Assembly: GCF_000425165.1 (NCBI RefSeq)
Contig: NZ_KE384325.1
Coordinates: forward strand, 78,291-142,290
Length of the DNA stretch: 64,000 nt
Origin: Photobacterium halotolerans DSM 18316
GTDB taxonomy: Bacteria > Pseudomonadota > Gammaproteobacteria > Enterobacterales > Vibrionaceae
Reading direction: 5' to 3'
Part shown: in pieces, positions 52,542 through 61,597 of the stretch
How the letters are laid out: each line of letters begins with the position of its first letter
Numbering within the stretch: the first letter of the stretch is position 1
The notes under the pieces: generated by a model
The model's database searches: none
Told to the model about the DNA's origin: nothing
Seen by the model: only the letters and a program-made list of their open reading frames with translations
Made by a program: the position numbers and the translations under genes

Positions 52542-52562
52542 AGCGGCCAGCAAGCGGTCAGG

Positions 52563-52593
52563 ACAAACAGCGGATACAGTACCCGCTGTTTGT
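52563..52593. terminator. Inverted repeat between convergent genes
   Basis: ACAAACAGCGG / CCGCTGTTTGT, a perfect 11-bp stem with a 9-base loop and no T run. Confidence 0.55.
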
Positions 52594-52600
52594 GGATGAT

Positions 52601-53365
52601 TCATGATTTGCAGACTTTACCCAGATAGAGGTAGGTGTCGTACTCGAAGGTCAGCTGCCCGTCGACCTGGTGGGCGTTAAATAAAACCGTCAGGGCATCA
52701 GTGAGCGCATGGTAAGCGGCGCTGTCTTGTGGCGGACAATAAGAAGCCGAACGCACTCTGCCGATAAAACCGTCTAAATCAAAATATTGCCGGTATTCAA
52801 AGGCCAGTTTTTGCATTTGGCCATCGGCAAAGAAATGACTGAGATCGCCGTCGGTCAGATTCATGTGATTGACGCTGGTGTAATCTGTGCCGTACTGGGT
52901 CAGCAGGTCATCATAGTGCTGCTGAATCGGCGTGGAGAGCTTGCGCTGGTTCCATATTAATGCGAGATGCGCGCCTGGTCTGGCAATACGCTGAAACTCG
53001 CTGCGGGTTTGCTCATTGCAAAACCAGTGGAAAGATTGGGCGGCGGTGATCAGATCAATGGACGCATCGGCCAGGCCTGTGCGTTCAGCAGGTGCGGCCA
53101 AACTGGTGTAGCCGGCGTATTCTGCCAGATGCTGATCAGCTGCAAACCGCATGGCGTCATTGGGTTCAACGGCGCTCACCTGAAGTCCTTTATCGAGCAG
53201 CATTTTTGTCAGTATACCGGTACCTGCGCCAATGTCGGCTACATGTGACTGGTTATCGAGACGGGTTTGGGACACTAACGTCTCGATCAAGGCCTGCGGG
53301 TAGCCGGGGCGATATTTCAGATAGTCATCAACCCGGTCTGAAAACCGTTCTGTATTCCTTGTCAT
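52601..53365 (-). CDS. Class I SAM-dependent methyltransferase
   Basis: A 254-residue cytoplasmic methyltransferase of the ubiE-like type: motif I VADIGAGTGILTKMLL, strand 2 VSAVEPNDAMRFAAD, and the AAQSFHWFCNEQTRSEFQRI segment found in trans-aconitate-like or SAM-dependent small-molecule methyltransferases. The acceptor is unknown. The Met at 53365 follows AAGGA; the frame is open to 53425. It lies 38 bases after a HAD phosphatase gene and is probably co-transcribed with it. Confidence 0.82.
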   Translation of the reverse strand: MTRNTERFSDRVDDYLKYRPGYPQALIETLVSQTRLDNQSHVADIGAGTGILTKMLLDKGLQVSAVEPNDAMRFAADQHLAEYAGYTSLAAPAERTGLADASIDLITAAQSFHWFCNEQTRSEFQRIARPGAHLALIWNQRKLSTPIQQHYDDLLTQYGTDYTSVNHMNLTDGDLSHFFADGQMQKLAFEYRQYFDLDGFIGRVRSASYCPPQDSAAYHALTDALTVLFNAHQVDGQLTFEYDTYLYLGKVCKS

Positions 53366-53403
53366 AACAGAGGATTCCTTGCGTTTAGTGATACGATTAC
53401 CGG

Positions 53404-54054
53404 TTACTGAACCAGTTGCAGCCATTGTGCTGGTGTGTCAAACAAATAGGCGGGATGTTCAGTTTCCAATTCCTTGCTTGATCCATAGCCCCAGAGCACA
53501 CCGGCAGACTGCAGGCCATTTTTGTGGGCCGCTGTCAGGTCAACCGCTCTGTCGCCAATCATCAGGGAATGCTGGCTGATAGTGGCTCGCTGCCGCAAGT
53601 CTTGCAGTTGCTGCCACTTTTCAATCCCGACATCGCCACCATTGATAAATTCGAACAGGCTGTCCAGGCCGAACAGCGTCAGAATCTGTCTGGCAAAGTC
53701 AGCACGTTTTGATGTGCAGATACCCATACGTATTTTCTGGTTGTGCAGGGCAAGCAGGGTGTCTTTCACGCCGTCATAAAGCCGGTTTTCAGAATAACCT
53801 ATGTCTGCGTATCGCTCGCGGTAGCGGGCCACCAGATCGGCGATGAACTGTGGGTCATGATTGCCCGTTAACGCGATAAAGGTTTTGTCCAGCGGCGGGC
53901 CAATGTAGCTGGCTATCTCTTGCTCGGGCAATGCAGACAGTCCGAAATGGGTGAGGGCGTAATTGAATGATTTAACGATCCCCTCTTTGGGATCACTGAG
54001 GGTGCCGTCCAGATCAAAAATCAGTATGTCATGTTTCAATGTGAGGTCCTTCAT
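53404..54054 (-). CDS. HAD-family phosphatase (phosphoglycolate phosphatase-like)
   Basis: A 216-residue cytoplasmic HAD hydrolase. Motif I is FDLDGTLSDPKEG (nucleophile Asp and acid/base Asp), motif II Thr/Ser in GICTSKRADFA, and motif III/IV in MIGDRAVDLTAA. The cap domain after motif I is helical, as in phosphoglycolate phosphatases, but substrate specificity cannot be assigned. The Met at 54054 opens the conserved region; the frame runs to 54069. Confidence 0.83.
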   Translation of the reverse strand: MKDLTLKHDILIFDLDGTLSDPKEGIVKSFNYALTHFGLSALPEQEIASYIGPPLDKTFIALTGNHDPQFIADLVARYRERYADIGYSENRLYDGVKDTLLALHNQKIRMGICTSKRADFARQILTLFGLDSLFEFINGGDVGIEKWQQLQDLRQRATISQHSLMIGDRAVDLTAAHKNGLQSAGVLWGYGSSKELETEHPAYLFDTPAQWLQLVQ

Positions 54055-54208
54055 GTAGAAAATCGTCACTCTTCGAACGACTTTTGTCTGTATTCACGGT
54101 TTTCCTTTTGAATGCTTTGCGTCTGATTGTATATGAGAAATGCGTGCTGGTCAGCATTGGCGAACTTGCGTAACATGGACAACAGAACTGATTGATAAGG
54201 AATTTATC

Positions 54209-54877
54209 ATGCCTCAATTAGACTGCGTTGAAGTCAATCCTAAGGTCAAACCCACTGCTTCTGTTATCTGGCTGCATGGATTGGGATCGAATGGCCATGA
54301 TTTCGAAGCCATTTTACCTGAATTAAAGTTACCTGCTCATTCCCCTGTGCGCTTTATTTTTCCTCATGCACCGTCGATGCCCGTGACGGTTAATGGTGGA
54401 ATGGTGATGCCGGCCTGGTACGATATTCTCGAAATGGGTATCGGCCGGAAATTGGACAAAGAACAATTGTTGGAATCTGCCGACAAAGTGGCGGATCTGA
54501 TTGACCGTGAGCGTGGCCGGGGCATTGCGAGTGATCGGATCATTCTGGCCGGCTTTTCTCAGGGAGGAGCAGTGGCCTATCAGGCCGCGTTAACCTATCC
54601 GCACCCATTGGCCGGTTTGCTGGCGCTGTCCACCTATTTTCCGACCGCTAAAAGCATTGATGTGGCACCGGCTAATCGCCAACTGCCTATCGAAGTGATG
54701 CATGGTAGTTATGATCCTGTGGTGCTGCCGTCCATGGGGAAAGCGGCAGTAGAGGATTTACAGGAGCTGGGTTTTCACCCTCAGTGGCGGGTTTATCCGA
54801 TGGAACATCAGGTGTGTATGCAACAGGTTAAAGATATTGCAGACTGGCTGAAGCACACCTTAAATATTGATAATTAG
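54209..54877 (+). CDS. Carboxylesterase / phospholipase family protein
   Basis: A 222-residue cytoplasmic alpha/beta-hydrolase of the phospholipase/carboxylesterase (acyl-protein thioesterase-like) family. VIWLHGLGSNGHDFEAILPEL is the oxyanion region, ILAGFSQGGAVAYQAAL the nucleophile elbow, MHGSYDPVV supplies Asp and the C-terminal PMEHQVCMQQV the His. It cleaves short-chain esters or acyl-thioesters in relatives. The ATG at 54209 has AAGGAA; the frame opens at 54140. Confidence 0.87.
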   Translation: MPQLDCVEVNPKVKPTASVIWLHGLGSNGHDFEAILPELKLPAHSPVRFIFPHAPSMPVTVNGGMVMPAWYDILEMGIGRKLDKEQLLESADKVADLIDRERGRGIASDRIILAGFSQGGAVAYQAALTYPHPLAGLLALSTYFPTAKSIDVAPANRQLPIEVMHGSYDPVVLPSMGKAAVEDLQELGFHPQWRVYPMEHQVCMQQVKDIADWLKHTLNIDN

Positions 54878-54921
54878 CCTCGCTTGTTCTCCGGCTTGTT
54901 ACTGATCTGACTGAGCCGGGA

Positions 54922-55302
54922 CTATTTCCCGGCAATTTTATTGGCAAGCAACCCTTGTAGCTGGTAGATATTGGTTTTGCTGCCAAATTCCATACCGATT
55001 GGATCATGCTGGCCTGAAATCCAGATTTTCAACTCTGCGTCTAAGTCAAAATTGCCCGTTGATTCAACCACAAACATGGTGATCGACTTATAGGGTATGG
55101 AGCGATATTCCACTTTTCGCCCTGTCATACCTTGTTTGTCTATCAGCATTAAACGGCAGTCGGTCAGGATCAACATGTCTCTTATCAGTTTGTAGGCCAG
55201 CTCAATCTTTTCATTGGGCCCCAGAATGATCTGAAGCTCTTGCGTTGCTTCAGGAATCGCCATTTCGCCGGCATTGCCCAGTAGTTTATCCAGTAGCCCC
55301 AT
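54922..55302 (-). CDS. Bacterial PH-domain protein
   Basis: A 126-residue cytoplasmic protein with a single bacterial pleckstrin-homology-like domain: ELQIILGPNEKIELAYKLIR, the DMLILTDCRLMLIDKQGMTG hairpin typical of the family, and a C-terminal helix. These form ring-shaped multimers with no known enzyme activity. The Met at 55302 has AAGGAA on the minus strand; the frame runs to 55323. Confidence 0.84.
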   Translation of the reverse strand: MGLLDKLLGNAGEMAIPEATQELQIILGPNEKIELAYKLIRDMLILTDCRLMLIDKQGMTGRKVEYRSIPYKSITMFVVESTGNFDLDAELKIWISGQHDPIGMEFGSKTNIYQLQGLLANKIAGK

Positions 55303-55470
55303 TGTGTTTTCCTTTTTTATCATTGAGTTAATCAGTCATTTGCTTTGTGTGACGCTGATTAAACAATACGCATCAATGCCGAAATATACCAGTTCGCTAC
55401 ATTGACAGATCAGAGGTGACTTGTATATTTATACAGTGCTTTTTTGTTGCTCATTAACCGGAGAATGATA

Positions 55471-55923
55471 ATGCAAAAGGAAAAATTGTCGGCGAACTGG
55501 CTGGCTTATGTCGAAGTAAAGGGACCATACGGTGAGAACTATGATCCTGCATTACATACCTTGTTTGGCTGGGCGGCGCAGCAAGGGTTGCAGGGAGGAC
55601 AGTGTATTTTCGTCTACCTTGATGATGTGGAAAAAACACCACCGCAAGAATGCCGCACCCGTGTCGGTATCACTGTGCCTGAAAGCACCCAAGTAGAAGG
55701 CCCGATTGCGCTGACTCATTTACCGGGTGGCGATTACGCAACGTTACGCAAACAAGTGACGGACAAAACGCAATACGGGATGTACTGGCAGCAATTACAT
55801 CAGGAGGTGGCGGCAGACAGCAATCTGCAGTTTGATTGTGGGCGACCGTGCTTTGAGCTGTACCACAGCGTTGATGAAGACAATGATATTTGTGATACCA
55901 GTTTCTGTATTCCGGTTAACTAG
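55471..55923 (+). CDS. GyrI-like (SbmC-type) small-molecule binding protein
   Basis: A 150-residue cytoplasmic protein with a GyrI-like/AraC effector-binding domain: ANWLAYVEVKGPYGENYDPA at the start, HTLFGWAAQQGLQGGQCIFV, ECRTRVGITVPE, and HLPGGDYATLRKQV. The fold binds hydrophobic or cationic small molecules and the SbmC relative inhibits DNA gyrase; this protein lacks a DNA-binding part. The ATG at 55471 follows GGAG at spacing 7. It is monocistronic. Confidence 0.8.
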   Translation: MQKEKLSANWLAYVEVKGPYGENYDPALHTLFGWAAQQGLQGGQCIFVYLDDVEKTPPQECRTRVGITVPESTQVEGPIALTHLPGGDYATLRKQVTDKTQYGMYWQQLHQEVAADSNLQFDCGRPCFELYHSVDEDNDICDTSFCIPVN

Positions 55924-56016
55924 GTTATTACCGTTGTCATCGCAGCCACCCGCCCAGGTGTAATATCGGGGCTGGTGGCTGAAACTGGATAACGGGAGGC
56001 AAGGAATCAGAACAAA

Positions 56017-56994
56017 TCAGCGTTTATCTAAATCCATGTATTCCAGCATTTCAGATAACTGCCGGTTGCGTTCAGCCGTGAGTATTCCCTGCCAGTCCTG
56101 AATGGTCAGGTTAGTGTTCAGAGAAGCCAGCATCATTGCGGTTTGCTCTCTGTAAATCAGCCAGGCTCTTTGTACACTTTCAACATCCTGAGCGGTAACT
56201 TCCAGATTAAAGTCTTCAATCGGCCCCATTTTCAGGCGCTGAATCAGGTGGTCATAAGTCTGGCTTAATGTGGAATCGGCTTCATCTAACGATGGAATGT
56301 CTTCTGGCTGGCTTCCCGCTAATGTGTCCAGAATTTGCGACAGGTATCTGTCGTTTTGGTTCGCCACTGATTCAATGCGAAAAGCCGTATGGCTGCTGCC
56401 ACCATGAAGTTCTTCGTGCATGGCTCTGTGCTCAAAGAAGTCTTCGGCCATTCTGACCGCATTTCTGATGGTCTGCTGCTGAGAAGCCGAAAGCTGCCGG
56501 AGAGCGGTATCCTGTCGCTGCTTTCTCTCGATGTATTGTTCACCGGCAAAGCGATTGGCACAGAATGCCGAGCCAACACCGCTAGTGATGTACTGGCACA
56601 AATCAAATGTGAATGGCTGGTTATGTTGCCAATGATCAAACGCATCCTGCACAGCATACTTTTCTTCCGCAGGCGCAAATCCGCCTTCGCAGATGAGCTG
56701 TAGCGTAAGCTGATTTTTTTCTGTCAGGTGGTACGTTGAACCCGTTGAGACCTTCTCTGCTATTTCCCACACTTGATACAGTGTGTTATCAGCCTGTGCC
56801 TGAAGATAAGCCTCCCGGTCTGCCGGCGTTAGTGCTGCCAGTTCAATATGGCCCACTTGTGAACACATCTGTTCAGTGCTGAGCTCTGGGCGATTGTCAG
56901 CCAAGGCTGAAAACGGGTAAACAACGGAAAGCGTAATAAGAGACAGGGCTGAAGCCTGAATTAAAGGGATACCTTTGATGGTGTGTCCTGACAT
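56017..56994 (-). CDS. Exported protein with C-terminal LprI-like domain
   Basis: A 325-residue exported protein. The signal is SALSLITLSVVYPFSALA. The C-terminal third (ESVQRAWLIYREQTAMMLA, then LTAERNRQLSEM) matches the lysozyme-inhibitor LprI/DUF1311 pattern. The central part is helical and acidic with scattered cysteines (MCSQV, LICEGG, DLCQY, SAFCAN) likely to form disulfides in the periplasm. The exact role is not known. The Met at 56994 begins the signal peptide; the frame runs to 57057. It lies 164 bases from the glutathione peroxidase gene in the same direction. Confidence 0.7.
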   Translation of the reverse strand: MSGHTIKGIPLIQASALSLITLSVVYPFSALADNRPELSTEQMCSQVGHIELAALTPADREAYLQAQADNTLYQVWEIAEKVSTGSTYHLTEKNQLTLQLICEGGFAPAEEKYAVQDAFDHWQHNQPFTFDLCQYITSGVGSAFCANRFAGEQYIERKQRQDTALRQLSASQQQTIRNAVRMAEDFFEHRAMHEELHGGSSHTAFRIESVANQNDRYLSQILDTLAGSQPEDIPSLDEADSTLSQTYDHLIQRLKMGPIEDFNLEVTAQDVESVQRAWLIYREQTAMMLASLNTNLTIQDWQGILTAERNRQLSEMLEYMDLDKR

Positions 56995-57157
56995 GGTTAC
57001 GATGCGATGGAACGTAAAGAATGGCGATAAGATCGCAGGTTGTTCGTGAAAGAACAAGGGGTGAAATCAAAAATAAGCCGGAAAATGGCAAAGCGTTGGC
57101 CTGATGCGATTCGGGTCATAGAAAAAAGTCGCAGCAGGCCAAAAACAGGCAGTCGGG

Positions 57158-57736
57158 TTACTGAGCTTGCGTCAGTAATTGTTCGATACTTTGCGTCAGC
57201 TTAGGATCGTTCGGTTTGGTCGTACTGGCAAAAACGGTGAATACTTTGCCATTGCGATCGACCAGATATTTGTAGAAGTTCCATTTGGGTGTGATGCCTG
57301 AGTCGTTGGTCAGTTGCTTAAACACAGGGTTGGCGTCGCTGCCGCGAACAGCGCTGCGATTCATCATGGGAAACGTGACGCCGTAATCCAGATAGCAGAC
57401 TTTTGCCGTGTTTTCTTCATTGCCTCTGTCCTGGAAGAAGTCGTTGGACGGGAAACCGATAACAGCAAACCCCTGGTCTTTGTAAGTCTGATACAAAGTT
57501 TCAAGCCCTTCGTACTGAGGGGTGAAACCACACTGGCTGGCGGTATTCACTACCAGCAGAACCTGACCTTGAAATTGCTGGCATAAATTCACAGAGTCTG
57601 CGCTGTTGAGTTTAGTGAACTGATGATTTAACAAGGGCGGACATTCAGGTTCAGCGGCTTGCACAGTGGTGAAAGTCGCTGATGCAGAGGCCATAACAGT
57701 CGCAAAAATCAGGTGTTTAGTCATTGAGCGGAGCAT
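57158..57736 (-). CDS. Periplasmic glutathione peroxidase-family protein
   Basis: A 192-residue protein of the thioredoxin-fold glutathione peroxidase family. The peroxidatic Cys is C69 in LVVNTASQCGFTPQYEGLET, with FPSNDFFQDRGNEEN and the WNFYKYLVDRNGKV segment supplying the Gln/Asn and Trp neighbours. Unusually it starts with a Sec signal (LIFATVMASASATFTTVQA), so it acts in the periplasm; E. coli BtuE, the closest characterised relative in kind, was described as periplasmic or loosely associated. The ATG at 57736 follows AGGA. It is followed at a 164-base gap by the LprI-like gene. Confidence 0.85.
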   Translation of the reverse strand: MLRSMTKHLIFATVMASASATFTTVQAAEPECPPLLNHQFTKLNSADSVNLCQQFQGQVLLVVNTASQCGFTPQYEGLETLYQTYKDQGFAVIGFPSNDFFQDRGNEENTAKVCYLDYGVTFPMMNRSAVRGSDANPVFKQLTNDSGITPKWNFYKYLVDRNGKVFTVFASTTKPNDPKLTQSIEQLLTQAQ

Positions 57737-57946
57737 AAGTGAATCCTGTCGTGTGAATCAGCCACAGCCGATAGGCCATTTAAAGCTGTATGTTGATAAA
57801 TTCTAACGTCTTATCGCAGCATTGCGAGACATTCATCAGGTTTATTTGGCATGCAGGAAGAATTGACGTAGAAAGTCTTTGCAATTCGGCAGACAAGTTT
57901 TAACGTGTGGCTGTTATTGATAGATACCCTAATTATAGGAGGACGT

Positions 57947-58225
57947 TTGAACAGACCAAAAAACAGCGGATGGCAGCGACTGCTGACGGCTTTTCAGTCC
58001 GTGATGGACTATCAACAGAGAATCTGGGTCGTCAACGTCCGCGAAAGCCGTTTCCAGGATGCGTCATTCATTGTGAGTGAGGACAGCTTTACAACCCCGC
58101 TCCAGTGGATGAGCAAGAAAGGTTACAGCGAAGCGATGCTGAGTGACGTAGAGGGTATGAAGCGCTCTCAGGTGCTTGAGTTTACATTAGGCGATAGCCA
58201 GCATCGTGTTATGCGGGTGAAATAA
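57947..58225 (+). CDS. Hypothetical protein (92 aa), TTG start
   Basis: A small soluble protein with no recognised family. The TTG at 57947 has an AGGAGG site at spacing 4, much better than the upstream ATG at 57905, so a TTG start is likely. The central VVNVRESRFQDASFIVSEDS and LQWMSKKGYSEAMLSDVEGM show alternating strand-helix. It is alone in its orientation between a divergent peroxidase gene and the lipase gene. Confidence 0.5.
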   Translation: MNRPKNSGWQRLLTAFQSVMDYQQRIWVVNVRESRFQDASFIVSEDSFTTPLQWMSKKGYSEAMLSDVEGMKRSQVLEFTLGDSQHRVMRVK

Positions 58226-58539
58226 CTCGGCTTTCTGTTGTCTTTGTTTTCTTTGTTCTCTGGTGCTGTTCAAGACAGGCGCTGTTTAAATCATTCTGCT
58301 TTCTTTAATTGTCTGAAAAATAAGTCAAATTCATAAACTATCAAACATTTTCCCTTTCGAAAGTGCGCATGTTTATGCGTTCTTGTGCTCATTTTGTTAT
58401 AAAAAAGTTATGATGTTGATCAAATTTATAACATAAAGAAGATAAAAAATGCTCGTAGTCGCAAATACTAGATGCAGTGCAATTGAACTGACTGTTGCGC
58501 CACATCAAAGAATAGTATTGATAACTAAGAAGAATGACT
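58226..58539. other. AT-rich promoter region of the lipase gene
   Basis: 314 bases with no accepted gene. It contains an inverted repeat GTTATAA / TTATAAC (58396-58402 and 58426-58432) and, between its arms, the palindrome TTGATCAA. Whether this is an operator is not known. Confidence 0.45.
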
Positions 58540-59589
58540 ATGAAGACACTTTCTATCTACCTCACCTTTGCATCACTCCTTGCGGCCGGCTCTGCTCAGG
58601 CTGCGATGAGCGATTACAAACTCGTATTGGTTCATGGTTTCCAGCCTGGCCAGTTGCAATCTAAACCCGACAGCAGTCAGGTTAATCTGGACGGGGCCTC
58701 GTACTGGCAAGATTATTGGCAATCCCGTGCCGATGCCCGCATTGACTGGCCTTCTCAGGAACGGATTACGGGAAAAATATCGACAGATTACGTATGGCCT
58801 AAGCTGAAGGCTTTCTCGGAGCAAGGCTTATGTAAACCGGGGTGTGTGTTTGTCACTCATTCAACCGGTGATCTGGTGACACGCTATCTGATTGATAACC
58901 AGGCTAACTGGCTGGAAAATGCCGGTCTGGAACCCCTTAATATCGTTGCAACATTTGATTTTGCAGGTGCTGGCGGCGGATCTGAATTAGGTGACATGGC
59001 AGTGAATGTTGCTGAAGGCAGCGGTACCTGGAACAGCATGCTGAAATACGCGGTCTCTTTGTGGCTGGGAGAAACACCCAGCAGTAATAATACGGGCGTA
59101 TTGAACGACCTTCGTGTTGCCAATGCGCGTCAGCTTGCGGCCTTGCCGGACAGCCGAGTACCCAGAATTCGCTTTACCGGTGACAGCAGTGATTATCTTG
59201 GAGTTACTTCAGGGTATCTGCCTGGTAATGATGACGGGGTAGTGGCCAGTCATTCCGCATGCGGTGCCAGTAACGCGGGGGATTTTAACAGTTGTTCTGT
59301 GAATGTGGGTTATAACGGTAAGCTGGCGACACAGTCTCGAGGTGTCAGCCAGTTCATGCCTTATCACTACCCATTGCTGATGGGAGAAGGGTACAGCCAC
59401 AGTGGCCTGATCGATAATCAGCATGAAGGGCAAGTCACAACGGCTGCGGAGCAGGTCAGCTTGCTGGATGGAAAAAGTGTCCGCGTGAATTATACCGATG
59501 AGTGGTATTGGCTCAATGGCGCCTATTACCGTTATGTCGATGGATCAGACACCCTGACTATGTCTGAAATTGTGCATTCTTTCTTATGA
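58540..59589 (+). CDS. Secreted lipase-like alpha/beta-hydrolase
   Basis: A 349-residue exported enzyme with a Sec signal (LSIYLTFASLLAAGSAQA). The oxyanion segment is LVLVHGFQPG, the nucleophile elbow is FVTHSTGDLVTRYL (Ser in a T-H-S-T-G pattern instead of G-H-S-x-G), and the late residues GNDDGVVASHSACG and YHYPLLMGEGYSHSGLI hold Asp and His. The Cys residues (GLCKPGC, SACG) could form disulfides. It is probably an extracellular lipase or phospholipase. The ATG at 58540 begins the signal peptide; 58534 is two codons earlier. The 59639 gene follows in the same direction. Confidence 0.82.
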   Translation: MKTLSIYLTFASLLAAGSAQAAMSDYKLVLVHGFQPGQLQSKPDSSQVNLDGASYWQDYWQSRADARIDWPSQERITGKISTDYVWPKLKAFSEQGLCKPGCVFVTHSTGDLVTRYLIDNQANWLENAGLEPLNIVATFDFAGAGGGSELGDMAVNVAEGSGTWNSMLKYAVSLWLGETPSSNNTGVLNDLRVANARQLAALPDSRVPRIRFTGDSSDYLGVTSGYLPGNDDGVVASHSACGASNAGDFNSCSVNVGYNGKLATQSRGVSQFMPYHYPLLMGEGYSHSGLIDNQHEGQVTTAAEQVSLLDGKSVRVNYTDEWYWLNGAYYRYVDGSDTLTMSEIVHSFL

Positions 59590-59638
59590 TCTCTTCATGG
59601 CTTTGGCGCAGGCCAAAGCCATTCTCAGCAGGTTAGCT

Positions 59639-60721
59639 ATGAAAAAGAAAAGGATGATAGCCGCTGTGCTGCCGGGTACCGCTGTTTTGCTGTTGGCTAT
59701 CTATAGCATTTGGCCAGCTCAGCACACGGATACGGAATCTGTGCAGGTTGCAGCCAGAGAAACTGTTAGTACCAGTAATATGGCCGAGCCGGTGGCACCC
59801 CGGCCTGTAATAGTGAAATCCCACTTATCGGCTCCAGATAACAGAGAAGCAGCATCTGAGCGCAAGGAGATAACGCTTCCCGTCAATATGGCTGAGCAGT
59901 TTGCTTTGATTTCAAGCGTATACGCCGCAGAGCTGACTTATCCGTCTTACTCCAGGCCGCTATCGGTTCAGGATACTCAGTGGCTTGAGCCGAACCGGTA
60001 TGTACCGGTGCAGGCGCCCGTCATGGACGGCAATCATACTGCGTCGTTATCTCCTGATGCCTTCCGGCATTTTTATCCGGCCCCCGTGAGCCTGACGGTG
60101 CAGAGCAGTTTGCCGGTCGAGTCGGTATCTGTTGAGTTAATTGATATAGACACACAGCAAAAGCTGGCCGCTGAACAATCACTGGGCAACAAGATTGTCT
60201 TTGAGCCTGACGAGAGCTGGCCGTCAGAGATACGTGCCAGGGCAAACATTCACTTCACAACCGGGTCAGACATACTCACCGCTGATTTTCGCTACTACGT
60301 ACCGGTAGCAGAAATTGTTTCGGTGGGTAAGCCTGTTTCCGAGCGTGCTGATGTGAGCATTCCGGTCACCTTGTTAGTCAAGCGTGAAGGGATATACCGT
60401 GTCAGAGCCAACCTTTATACACTGAGCGGGAAGCCTGTCGCCGTTCTGACCGCCAGGCAATCGCTTTCCACCGGTGAACACGCTTTAACACTGAAAGCGC
60501 ACAACAGTGTCCTGTCCGGCACAGATGACTATGAACTGAGAACGTTTCAGGTGGAGAAAATGTCGGGCTTTCCCGGCGAAAAAACGGAATATGGCATCAG
60601 CCAGAAACCCGTCTGGCCATTGGGCACCATAGACGTGTCTCTGTTGAGCCATGAACCGTACACCCCTACGCCGGAAGAGCAGCAACGCATGCAGTTTTTG
60701 CAGTCTGCCGCCTCAGACTGA
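59639..60721 (+). CDS. Membrane-anchored protein of unknown function downstream of the lipase
   Basis: A 360-residue protein: basic N-terminus, one membrane helix (IAAVLPGTAVLLLAIYSIWP), then a low-complexity linker and a periplasmic beta-rich region (VPVAEIVSVGKPVSERADVS). It has the topology of a lipase-specific foldase but lacks the foldase motif Rx1x2FDY, so I do not call it one. It starts 49 bases after the lipase stop with an AGG upstream and may be co-transcribed, perhaps helping folding or anchoring of the lipase. Its stop codon lies inside the palindrome at 60708-60726, overlapping the LysR gene by nine bases. Confidence 0.6.
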   Translation: MKKKRMIAAVLPGTAVLLLAIYSIWPAQHTDTESVQVAARETVSTSNMAEPVAPRPVIVKSHLSAPDNREAASERKEITLPVNMAEQFALISSVYAAELTYPSYSRPLSVQDTQWLEPNRYVPVQAPVMDGNHTASLSPDAFRHFYPAPVSLTVQSSLPVESVSVELIDIDTQQKLAAEQSLGNKIVFEPDESWPSEIRARANIHFTTGSDILTADFRYYVPVAEIVSVGKPVSERADVSIPVTLLVKREGIYRVRANLYTLSGKPVAVLTARQSLSTGEHALTLKAHNSVLSGTDDYELRTFQVEKMSGFPGEKTEYGISQKPVWPLGTIDVSLLSHEPYTPTPEEQQRMQFLQSAASD

Positions 60722-60726
60722 GGCGG
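60708..60726. terminator. Palindrome containing two convergent stop codons
   Basis: CCGCCTCA / TGAGGCGG with a GAC loop covers the TGA of the plus gene and of the minus gene. It could terminate transcription in both directions but has no T run. Confidence 0.4.
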
Positions 60727-61597
60727 GCGGAATGTCACTGAGAATCCAGTCAAACAGCAGAGACAAGGATGCATTCGGGGTCACGTTCGGCCGAACCAGA
60801 TAATACCGCTTACCCGAAGGCACACTTTGCGGACAGGGCATGATTAACCGGCCTGCATCTAAGTCCTGCTTGGCCAGCTCAACATCGCCTACCGCGATAC
60901 CAAAGCCCTGAATGGCCGCGCTGACCGTCAGATCGAGCGTGGCAAACCGCTGGTTCTGGATGGCGTGTTTTCCTGCATAGCCCATGTGTGTCAGCCATAA
61001 CCGCCAGTCGGTATGCTGTGGTGTTGCATGCAGCCAGGTATGCTGACTGAGCTGCTCCGGCGAAACGGGCAGTTGAGAGTGCTGAAATAAAACCGGCGAG
61101 CACATGGGTGACAAGTATTCATCAAACAGACGAAAGGCTTTTACTTCTTTATGGGGAGGTTGATCGTCATAACAGATTGCCGCATCGAAAGGTTCGGATG
61201 AGAAATTCACGCTGTGCATGATAGCGGAAGTTAACTCGACATCAATGTCAGGATGGGTCTGCTGAAATGACATCAGTTTTGGCAGCAACCAGGAGGTAAT
61301 ACAGCTGGGCGCTTTCAGCTTGATTTGCTGTTTCTCATTCGACACCTGATCGACCGCCTTTTGCAGTTGGGTCATGACATGCTGCACCATGGGCAAAAAA
61401 GCCTGCCCTTTGCTGGTCAGCGTCAGCCCGCGGGCATGGCGCTGAAACAGTCTGACTTTCAATTGTTCCTCCAAAGCCAGAATCTGGCGGCTGACGGCAC
61501 CTTGGGTGACATTCAGATGCTTGGCGGCCATTGTGAAATTTAAGTGTTCAGCGGTTATCAGGAAAGCCTGAAGCTCTCGGGTTGAAGGTAGGCGCAT
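60713..61597 (-). CDS. LysR family transcriptional regulator (GcvA-like)
   Basis: A 294-residue regulator. The N-terminal winged HTH is complete (STRELQAFLITAEHLNFTMA, then LNVTQGAVSRQILALEEQL) followed by a periplasmic-binding-protein-like effector domain (LKAPSCITSWLLPKLMSF). The MRLPSTRELQ start and the HARGLTLTSKG segment resemble GcvA-type members. It is divergent from hisC with a 181-base AT-rich spacer, so it probably controls hisC and the solute-binding protein gene. Its 3' end overlaps the neighbouring gene by nine bases. Confidence 0.86.
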   Translation of the reverse strand: MRLPSTRELQAFLITAEHLNFTMAAKHLNVTQGAVSRQILALEEQLKVRLFQRHARGLTLTSKGQAFLPMVQHVMTQLQKAVDQVSNEKQQIKLKAPSCITSWLLPKLMSFQQTHPDIDVELTSAIMHSVNFSSEPFDAAICYDDQPPHKEVKAFRLFDEYLSPMCSPVLFQHSQLPVSPEQLSQHTWLHATPQHTDWRLWLTHMGYAGKHAIQNQRFATLDLTVSAAIQGFGIAVGDVELAKQDLDAGRLIMPCPQSVPSGKRYYLVRPNVTPNASLSLLFDWILSDIPPASV

